Shown: piece by piece, positions 1 to 7,000 of the stretch
Position numbering within the stretch: position 1 is the first letter of the stretch
Layout: each line of letters starts with the position of its first letter
Origin: an uncultured Clostridia bacterium
GTDB taxonomy: Bacteria; Bacillota; Clostridia; TANB77; CAG-508
Reading direction: 5' to 3'
Assembly (NCBI GenBank): GCA_934149155.1
Contig: CAKPDZ010000007.1
Location: forward strand, 1 to 32,692
DNA: 32,692 bases
Program-made: the position numbers and the translations under genes
The notes under the pieces: model-generated
What the model saw: only the letters and a program-made list of their open reading frames with translations
What the model was told of the DNA's origin: nothing
Database searches by the model: none

Positions 1-1
1 G

Positions 2-667
2 ATAGATATATTTGTTTCTGGAAATATTGATGAAGTAACTCAAACAGTAGAAGAAAATGAAAATATTCAAAAATTACAAGAAAGAAATCCACAATATATA
101 GTAAATACAATAGAAACTAAAGATGAAATTCAAGAAAAAGAAATAATAGATGAAATGGATGTAACACAAGGAAAAATAGTAATAGGTCTCGATTTACATC
201 TAAACGATGAAAAACAAATGTATGACACTGTTGTATATAATGCAATATTAGGAGGAACAGCAAATTCAAAAATGTTCCAAGAAGTAAGAGAAAAAGCGAG
301 TTTAGCATATACTGCAGGATCAAATTATATAAGATATAAAAGTAATATATTTATAAAATGTGGAATTGAAATTAAAAATTATCAAAAGGCAATTGAAATA
401 ATAAAAAAGCAATTAGAAGATATGAAAAATGGGATATTTACAGATGAAGATATTGAAAATGCTAAAAAAGGAATAATATCTATAATAAGAAGTATTGATG
501 ATGAGCAAGATACTCAAATAACATATCTTTTTGGCCATGAATTAACTAATATAACAACAACAGAAGAAGAATATATGGAAAAAATAGAGAAAGTAACAAA
601 AGAAGATATAATAAAAATTGCAAAATCTATTACTATAAACACAATATATTTTTTAAAAAATAAATAA
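2..667 (+). CDS. yfmF: M16-family peptidase-like protein, YfmF type (5'-truncated by window)
   Basis: This is the C-terminal 221 codons of a gene whose start lies before the window; the frame is open from base 2. The text resembles the C-terminal half of an M16 (pitrilysin/processing-peptidase) protein: a strand-rich segment with GGTANSKMFQEVREKASLAY, the usual signature of the second M16 lobe, then a helical tail. The zinc-binding region would lie upstream, so activity cannot be judged. The next gene is a second M16 protein that carries HFLEH. Such tandem pairs in Firmicutes are annotated YfmF/YfmH (B. subtilis YmfF/YmfH) and are linked to EF-P modification loci; in such pairs one partner often lacks the zinc motif. 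The pair is co-directional with a 32-nt gap, so an operon is likely. The M16 family call is secure; the YfmF subfamily call is inferred from the pairing. Confidence 0.8.
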   Translation: MDIFVSGNIDEVTQTVEENENIQKLQERNPQYIVNTIETKDEIQEKEIIDEMDVTQGKIVIGLDLHLNDEKQMYDTVVYNAILGGTANSKMFQEVREKASLAYTAGSNYIRYKSNIFIKCGIEIKNYQKAIEIIKKQLEDMKNGIFTDEDIENAKKGIISIIRSIDDEQDTQITYLFGHELTNITTTEEEYMEKIEKVTKEDIIKIAKSITINTIYFLKNK

Positions 668-699
668 ACAGCATAGCTTAAGAAGAAAGGAAGAGATAG

Positions 700-1974
700 A
701 TGAAAATTATAGAAAATTCTAAAGTAAAAGAAAAATTGTATGTTGAAAAACTAGAAAATGGATTAACTGTAATGATTATTCCTAAAAAAGGGATTCAAAA
801 AAAATATGTTATCTGGGGAACTAATTATGGGTCTAATGATAGTAAATTTATAGTGCCAGGGGAAACAGAGGAAACAGAAGTTCCTAAAGGAGTAGCCCAC
901 TTTTTAGAGCATAAGATGTTTGAACAAGAAAGTGGAGTAAATAGCCTAGATACATTGACAGCGCTTGGGGTTGATGCAAATGCATATACAACCAATGACC
1001 ATACAGCATATTTATTTGAATGTACAGAAAATTTTTATCCTGCATTAGATGAATTAATGGATTATGTACAACATCCATACTTTACAGATGAAAATGTAGA
1101 AAAGGAAAAAGGAATAATTGGACAAGAAATAATGATGTATGACGATTATCCAGAATGGAGAGTGTATTTAAATGCATTAGAAGCAATGTATCATGAACAT
1201 CCTGTAAAATTAGATATAACAGGAACAATTGAAACAATAAGTCATATAGATAAAGATATTTTATATAAATGCTATAATACATTTTATAATCCATCAAATA
1301 TGGCAATGGTATTTTGCGGAGATTTTGAACCAGGAACTATGATAGAAGAAGTAAAAAGTAGACTTGTAGATAAAAAAGCAAATGGAGAAATAAAAAGAAT
1401 TTATCCAGAAGAATCTACAGAAATAGTAAAAGAAAAAATTGAACAAAATATGGACGTAAGTCAGCCTTTATTTACAATAGGAATAAAAGATGAAATAGCA
1501 GATATAAAAGAAAGAGTAAAAAAACATATTGCAATAGAAATATTATTAAATATGATAATTGGAAGAAGTTCAGATTTATATAAAAAATTATATGATGATG
1601 GAGTTTTGTTTAGTGTGCCAAGTCTTGATTATGAATTTTCAAGAGGATATGCACATATATTAATTACAGGACAATCTCCTAATCCAGAAAAAGTGTATGA
1701 AATGTTTAAAAATACTGTTAAAGAAATGAAACAAAAACCAATAGATTCAAGTGTATTTCATAGAATTAAAAAAAGAATATATGGAGAATATGTAAAGGAA
1801 TATAATGATACAGCAGATATTGCAAGAATGTTTCTAGCAGATTATTTTAAAGAAATAAATAGTTTTGATTATTTAGAAGAAATAGCTACTATAAATGAAC
1901 AATTTGTTGAGCAAATATTAAATAAAATATTTGATGACAAAAAGATGATAATTTCTGTAATAAAAAAGGCTTAA
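700..1974 (+). CDS. yfmH: M16-family zinc metallopeptidase, YfmH type
   Basis: A 424-residue M16 metallopeptidase. The inverted zinc motif HxxEH is visible as H67-F-L-E70-H71, with a probable third ligand near E143 in IIGQEIMMYDD. The N-terminal lobe carries the familiar GVAHFLEHKMFE and NAYT.NDHTAYLFE blocks. The C-terminal lobe (about 230-420) is the non-catalytic half with GRSSDLYKKLYDDG. The start is supported by AAAGGA about 8 nt upstream of ATG. It follows the truncated M16 gene by 32 nt, so the two products probably form a heterodimer as other M16 pairs do. Natural substrates are unknown; the family name recalls genetic association with EF-P 5-aminopentanol modification. No signal peptide is seen, so it is cytoplasmic. 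Confidence 0.9.
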   Translation: MKIIENSKVKEKLYVEKLENGLTVMIIPKKGIQKKYVIWGTNYGSNDSKFIVPGETEETEVPKGVAHFLEHKMFEQESGVNSLDTLTALGVDANAYTTNDHTAYLFECTENFYPALDELMDYVQHPYFTDENVEKEKGIIGQEIMMYDDYPEWRVYLNALEAMYHEHPVKLDITGTIETISHIDKDILYKCYNTFYNPSNMAMVFCGDFEPGTMIEEVKSRLVDKKANGEIKRIYPEESTEIVKEKIEQNMDVSQPLFTIGIKDEIADIKERVKKHIAIEILLNMIIGRSSDLYKKLYDDGVLFSVPSLDYEFSRGYAHILITGQSPNPEKVYEMFKNTVKEMKQKPIDSSVFHRIKKRIYGEYVKEYNDTADIARMFLADYFKEINSFDYLEEIATINEQFVEQILNKIFDDKKMIISVIKKA

Positions 1975-1993
1975 TTGTAATTAGATTACAATT
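1973..1993 (+). terminator. Small perfect hairpin after the M16 pair
   Basis: A perfect 9-bp inverted repeat (AATTGTAAT / ATTACAATT, 3-nt loop TAG) begins on the stop codon of the M16 gene. It is A/T-only apart from one G-C pair and has no T-tract, so it is a weak terminator candidate at best and may be a 3' stability hairpin. Confidence 0.35.
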
Positions 1994-2039
1994 GTGTAAC
2001 ATAGAATGAAATAGAATTATATCGTAAAATGTAATAATG

Positions 2040-2046
2040 TGTCGAA
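2040..2046 (+). promoter_or_regulatory. Spo0A-box-like site (TGTCGAA)
   Basis: The heptamer TGTCGAA matches the core of the Spo0A binding site known from Bacillus and Clostridium. It lies 59 bp upstream of the -35 of the Spo0E-like gene, a location compatible with control by Spo0A. A single 7-mer can occur by chance; the adjacent gene's role gives it weight. Confidence 0.4.
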
Positions 2047-2104
2047 ATACGTTAAATTTAAAAGAAAAACAGCATACGAAAAGTAAAAAAAATGAAATAT
2101 TTTA

Positions 2105-2134
2105 TTGACTGTGACATACAGAATATGTTATTTT
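2105..2134 (+). promoter_or_regulatory. Promoter of the Spo0E-like gene
   Basis: TTGACT (2105-2110) is followed after 18 nt by TATTTT (2129-2134), giving a sigma-A-like promoter 45 nt before the start codon. A short dyad ACATA-N5-TATGT lies within the spacer and could be a repressor site. Confidence 0.55.
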
Positions 2135-2178
2135 ATAAACATACAGATAAATAATTGTAAAAAAAGGAGAGTTGCTGT

Positions 2179-2328
2179 ATGTTAAATGAAGAAATATGCA
2201 AATTAAGAGATAAATTAAATGAAAGTATTGTTACAGGAAAAGATTATAGTGTGATATATCAATTAAGTATAGAATTAGATGAACTAATAGCTAAATATTA
2301 TAGAGAAAATAGAAAAGTAACAAATTAA
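2179..2328 (+). CDS. Small Spo0E-family aspartyl-phosphate phosphatase-like protein
   Basis: A 49-residue protein, the size and composition of Spo0E-like regulators (a two-helix hairpin). The family signature SxxLD is present as S30-I-E-L33-D34 in the second helix, followed by LIAKYY, also typical. In Bacillus, Spo0E and YnzD/YisI dephosphorylate phosphorylated Spo0A and so delay sporulation. The start is supported by AAAAAGGAGAG about 7 nt upstream of ATG. It is monocistronic, with its own promoter and a strong terminator just after the stop. An upstream Spo0A-box-like heptamer suggests feedback from Spo0A. The family call rests on the motif and size only, but these are distinctive. Confidence 0.8.
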   Translation: MLNEEICKLRDKLNESIVTGKDYSVIYQLSIELDELIAKYYRENRKVTN

Positions 2329-2358
2329 AAAAGGGGCTGTAAAAAAAGTCCCTTTTTT
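2327..2358 (+). terminator. Terminator of the Spo0E-like gene
   Basis: A 12-bp stem AAAAAAGGGGCT / AGTCCCTTTTTT with one G.U pair and an 8-nt loop, ending in a T-run, overlaps the stop codon. Confidence 0.85.
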
Positions 2359-2458
2359 ATGAAAACAGTGCGAATTATTAGTTTGCCTTAAAAAAATTGA
2401 GACAAAAGTGTAGTGATAGCTGCTAATTCTGAGGGCTTTTATGTACATAAAGCATATA

Positions 2459-2500
2459 AAAAACGATAAAACATTGAAATACCAATATTTTATCGTTTTT
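2459..2500 (-). terminator. Terminator of the tRNA-Gly/tRNA-Cys transcript
   Basis: A perfect 13-bp inverted repeat AAAAACGATAAAA / TTTTATCGTTTTT lies immediately 3' of tRNA-Cys on the minus strand. An inner ATTG/CAAT pair extends it, and a T-run follows in the minus-strand direction. Confidence 0.8.
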
Positions 2501-2503
2501 GGC

Positions 2504-2577
2504 TGGAGGCGACACCCGGATTCGAACCGGGGATCAGAGTTTTGCAGACTCGTGCCTTACCACTTGGCTATATCGCC
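2504..2577 (-). tRNA. tRNA-Cys (anticodon GCA)
   Basis: A 74-nt cloverleaf with acceptor stem GGCGATA / TGTCGCC, discriminator U (typical of tRNA-Cys), an encoded CCA end, a T-loop reading GGTTCGAATCC and an anticodon loop CTGCAAA. The anticodon GCA is at 2543-2545. It is the second gene of a two-tRNA transcript. Confidence 0.96.
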
Positions 2578-2598
2578 GGAAAATAACTTACATAAAAA

Positions 2599-2672
2599 TG
2601 GAGCAGGTAACGGGAATCGGACCCGTAACTTAACCTTGGCAAGGTTATGTTTTACCACTAAACTATACCTGC
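2599..2672 (-). tRNA. tRNA-Gly (anticodon GCC)
   Basis: A 74-nt cloverleaf with acceptor stem GCAGGTA / TACCTGC, discriminator U, encoded CCA, anticodon loop TTGCCAA and a T-arm reading GGGTCCGATTCCC (an unusual C in GTCCGATT compared with the common GTTCGA). The anticodon GCC is at 2638-2640. It precedes tRNA-Cys by 21 nt and shares its promoter. Confidence 0.95.
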
Positions 2673-2688
2673 AACTGTAAGCTTAATT

Positions 2689-2717
2689 ATAATACCAAAA
2701 TATTTATTGTTTGTCAA
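2689..2717 (-). promoter_or_regulatory. Promoter of the tRNA pair
   Basis: On the minus strand, a perfect -35 TTGACA (2712-2717) and a -10 TATTAT (2689-2694) are separated by exactly 17 nt, 17 nt before the first base of tRNA-Gly. Confidence 0.85.
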
Positions 2718-2737
2718 GTGATTAATATCAAAATCTA

Positions 2738-3982
2738 TTAATTATAGAATATACTTTCTAAATATAAAGTATATTTAAACAAGATATATTTGTAGAAATC
2801 AATAGAAGTTTTTTTAGGAATATCATTAGAATTATAAATATTTAAAGTTAATACGGTTTTATTATTTACACATACAGTTAAATACCCAATATTAGATTTT
2901 TCAGGTAAAGGAGCTTCAAAATCTGTATTACAATATATATATATGCTAACATTATCTTGATAATTACTATTTATAGGTAAAAAATTATAAGGCAAATCTT
3001 CTAAGACTGCATCTACATTGTTAGATAGACCTTTTTTTATGTTAAAGCTGGAAGAATTACATAGTTTCCAATTAGAAAATTCATTTATTATTTTTTCTTT
3101 GATATCAATTAATTTAAAATTTTTAAAAGCATATTCAATCAAAGTGATACTATCTTTAGTCCTATCTTTTTTTGTATCAGCACCAAGAACAATACAGATT
3201 AAATCCATATTGTCTCGTTTTACAGCAGTAACAAGGCATCTATTAGCACTATTGGTAAAACCAGTCTTAACACCATAGACACCATTTAGATTTCCAAGAA
3301 GTTCATTAGTATTAGACAAAGTTTTTGATTGATTATTAATTAAAACAGTATGAGATTTAGTTCCTACTAAATTAGAAAAAGTCTTATTTTTTAAAGCATA
3401 GTCTGTAAGAAGAGCAAGTTCGTATGCAGTAGTATAATGATTATCATTATCAAGACCATGAGGTGTGACAAAATGAGTAGAGTTTAATCCTAGACTGATA
3501 GCTTTTTCATTCATTAAATTAGCAAAATTGTCAGTACTTCCACCTACAGTTTCTGCTAATGCAACAGCAGCATCATTGCCAGAACAAAGTAGTAAACCAT
3601 AGAGTAAATCTTTTATAGAAATTTTATCATCCGTATGCAGCCCTAGGCGTGAACCACCTGTTCCCGCAGCATTTGACGAAATAGTAACAAAATCTTCAAG
3701 ATTGGAATTTTCAATTACAATAATGGCTGTCATTATTTTTGTAGTTGAAGCCATTTTTCGTTTTTCATTTTCACATTTTCCATATAGAATAGAACCAGAC
3801 AAACGGTCGTAAACTATGGCAGCCTTAGAATTTATATTAGGTTCATTTATATCTTTAGAAGAAGCAGATATAACAGAAGAAACATCTGAAAAGATTTCAA
3901 ATTCTTCATCATCAGCTAATACATGGCTTGGGAATAGGATTAAAATAATAATTACAAATACTAAAATTTTATAAATTTTCAC
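2738..3982 (-). CDS. dacF: D-alanyl-D-alanine carboxypeptidase (DacF type)
   Basis: A 414-residue penicillin-binding protein of class C type 5 (S11 peptidase) that trims the terminal D-Ala from peptidoglycan stem peptides outside the membrane. The three catalytic motifs are visible: S79-T-T-K82, S134-G-N136 and K239-T-G241. An N-terminal signal segment (about 3-18, very hydrophobic) ends in SHVLA|D, and a C-terminal beta domain follows. I chose a GTG start at 3982 because GGAGG lies 7 nt upstream; a TTG eight codons further out has no binding site. The gene is divergent from the large adhesin. In Bacillus dacF belongs to the forespore programme; the DacB/PBP5 paralogues look similar, so the exact orthology is uncertain. 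Confidence 0.9.
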   Translation of the reverse strand: MKIYKILVFVIIILILFPSHVLADDEEFEIFSDVSSVISASSKDINEPNINSKAAIVYDRLSGSILYGKCENEKRKMASTTKIMTAIIVIENSNLEDFVTISSNAAGTGGSRLGLHTDDKISIKDLLYGLLLCSGNDAAVALAETVGGSTDNFANLMNEKAISLGLNSTHFVTPHGLDNDNHYTTAYELALLTDYALKNKTFSNLVGTKSHTVLINNQSKTLSNTNELLGNLNGVYGVKTGFTNSANRCLVTAVKRDNMDLICIVLGADTKKDRTKDSITLIEYAFKNFKLIDIKEKIINEFSNWKLCNSSSFNIKKGLSNNVDAVLEDLPYNFLPINSNYQDNVSIYIYCNTDFEAPLPEKSNIGYLTVCVNNKTVLTLNIYNSNDIPKKTSIDFYKYILFKYTLYLESIFYN

Positions 3983-3998
3983 AGTTAACCTCCAAAAG

Positions 3999-4033
3999 AA
4001 AATCAATAAAATATATGTAAAAATATTGATTTT
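3999..4033. promoter_or_regulatory. 10-bp inverted repeat between divergent dacF and adhesin
   Basis: AAAATCAATA (3999-4008) and TATTGATTTT (4024-4033) form a perfect inverted repeat with a 15-nt spacer. It covers the -35 of the adhesin promoter and lies just upstream of the dacF ribosome binding site. It could be an operator acting on both genes or an RNA hairpin in the dacF leader. Confidence 0.45.
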
Positions 4034-4054
4034 ATTCTTAAAAAGAGATATAAT
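4026..4054 (+). promoter_or_regulatory. Promoter of the large adhesin gene
   Basis: TTGATT (4026-4031), a 17-nt spacer, then a perfect TATAAT (4049-4054), 40 nt before the ATG. The -35 overlaps the right arm of the adjacent inverted repeat. Confidence 0.8.
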
Positions 4055-4094
4055 AAATAATGTATGAAACTCGAAAAGAGAAAGGATGAATTAA

Positions 4095-7000
4095 ATGAAA
4101 AATAAAAAGGTTTGTTTAGTAGTAATAGTTATAGCAATAATTGCATTTTTATTGAGTTATATAATAAGCTATGCTAATACAGGAGAAACAATATATGTTA
4201 ATTTAACAAAATTAGATACTAATGGAGTAGGATATGGAATAGGAAATCCTACTACCCCTAATGAAACAGGAAAACCAGCAACTAATGCATATATATGGAA
4301 TATAACTACATATGATTCAGCTAGTGCAACAAGTGCAAGTAGAGAACAAAGAAACTTATATTGTATAAAAGCTAATTATGGAGAGTCATGGAATAATAAT
4401 AAAGATACAATAGTAGCATATAATTTATCATATGATTTACAAGCAGATAGACAAAACCTATTAAATAAAATTGTTGGAAATAGTAATGATGCTGATAGCG
4501 TAGTTAAGAAACTATTAACAGAAGAAGGGCATTATAGAGAATTATTATGGATATTAGATAATTCATATATAGAAGGACAAACTGACAAAAAAGAATTTTT
4601 AAATAAAATTGGATTTAAATATGATGAAGAAGAAAATGTATATTACTATGAGGCTATTGATGGATATAACTATAATAATCTAGTAACAGGGGCGGCTGAA
4701 TATAATGAGGCTAATCTAATTAAAGATTCAGATATAAAAGCTGTTCAAAGAGCTGCAATATGGTATTATACAAATTATATGGAGGACACAACAAATGATG
4801 CGGTATTTAATCAAAAAACGAAAACAGATTGGTTAAATATAACATCAAATGGAACAACATACCAAGAATTATCTGATTATAATAAAACATCTATAACAGA
4901 TATCGGAGCACTTAGAAATGAACAAGCAATGGTATTATATAATTATTTAATAGATGCAGCTGCAAACAATGCAAATCAATATACAGCAGAAAATAATTAT
5001 ACAATAAATAAAGGAACAACAATTAATACAACAGGACTAACACAAAATTCAAATGGTAAATATAGATTATCAACAACAAGAGTTGGTTCTAATTATGTTG
5101 TGGGTCCAATAAAAATAGATGGGGATAAAACAACAGCAACAGTAGCAATAGAAGTAACAAACCAAAGCAATAATAAAATTACAGGATATAAATTTACAGA
5201 TAGTAAAGGAACTGAACTTAATAAACAAAATATACAAGACTTAATTGGAAATGGTGAATTTTATATATCTGTACCTAGAGATGGAATAGAAAAAATAAAT
5301 GTAAAAATCAATGTAACACAAGAAACAACAAAGAAAACATTATGGCTAAATGGAACAGAAGATACAGATTCAATCAAATTAAATGCAGAACAACCAATTG
5401 TAGAAGTAACAAGAAAACAAGAAACTGTACCAACAGAATTTGAAGCAAAACCAGAGGAATTTGATTTAGCATTACGTAAGTACATAACACAAGTAAATGG
5501 TACAAACGTAGCAAATACAAGAATTCCTAATATAGATTTGTCTACATTAAAAACAGGAACAACAGCAACATATAAACATAGAAAAGACCCAGTAACAGTT
5601 AAAGATAAAGATGAAGTAACATATAATATTTCAATATACAATGAAGGGAATAAAGCAGGATATGCAACAAAAGTAGTAGACCAGTTACCAACAGGATTAA
5701 TAAATTCACCAAATAATTCAACAACAGTAGTATCAAAAGATAAATCTGGAAACGAAAAAAATACTTATAAATTAGCATACAATACTGTAACAAATCAAAT
5801 AACATTAACAATCGTTAACACAACAGAAAATCCAGCTAAAACATTAGATGCTTATACAGAAGGAAAATTGGATTATGAAACAATTGAGATAAAATGTAAA
5901 GTAGCACAAGAGCCAGATACAAAAAATCAAATAGTATTGACAAATGTTGCTTGGATAGATGAAGAATATAATTCAGATGACCAAGTTACAATTACAAATC
6001 AAAAAGGAGCTGACAGAGATTCAGAACCAGATACATCACCAACTGTTAATAAAGATAATATGTCAAACTATAAAGGAAATTCAAAAAACAAAGATGATTT
6101 AACAGACAGTACATATCATTATGAAGGACAACAAGATGATGATGATTTTGAAAAATTAGTAATAATGCCAGAAGAAAAAATATTTGATTTAGCATTATTT
6201 AAACATATTGCAGCAATAAGCAAAGACCAAACAATTGAAAATGGAGAATATGTTACAGACAATAAAAATAAAGACGGAACATATTTAAGAGCACCAGTAG
6301 TAACAAATATTGATAAAGAAACAGGAAAGATTACATATAAACAAGATGATAAAGAAGCATTAATAGTAGAACCAGGAGATTATGTATTATATACAATAAG
6401 AGTATATAATGAAGGCGAAGTTAATGGATATGCAAGCAAAATAAAAGATACATTACCAATAGGGCTAGAATTTGTTGTTGGTAATGAAGAATATAATGGT
6501 AAATGGAATCTTGACGGAATAGATGCTGATGGAAGACAAGTGGTATCAACAACTTGGTTTGCTAAAGGACAAGGAGCTGAATTGAATGCAGTAGAAGGAG
6601 ATGCAAATTATAAAGCAAATCTTTTATATGCATTAAAGAAAGATGGTGCTATAAGCACAACAAATCCAGAAAATCCAGATTATTTAGATGCACAAGTACT
6701 ATGTAGAGTAACAGAAAATGCGACATCTGATAGAGTATTAGTAAATTATGCTCAAATAGCTGATGATAGTGATGAAAATGGAAATCCAATAGATGATATA
6801 GATTCAACACCAGACAACTTCGTAAATCCCGATAGAGACTTTGAAGATGATGAAGATTTTGAAAGAATTAAAGTTAGAGCACCAGGAAAATATGATTTAG
6901 TTTTAATAAAAGAAGACAAAGATGGTGAACAATTAAATTCAACAGCGAAATTTGAAGTAACAACAAATGGTCAAACAGAAGAAAAAGAAATAACTGGTAG

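Noticed and set aside
2441..2680. Plus-strand open frame reading ...RRHPDSNRGSEFCR...GNGNRTRNLTLARLCF
   Set aside because: It is the well-known false translation of tRNA genes on the opposite strand; it covers tRNA-Cys and tRNA-Gly exactly.
3983..4006. Upstream TTG start for dacF
   Set aside because: No Shine-Dalgarno precedes it, whereas GTG at 3982 has GGAGG at proper spacing and starts a clean signal peptide.
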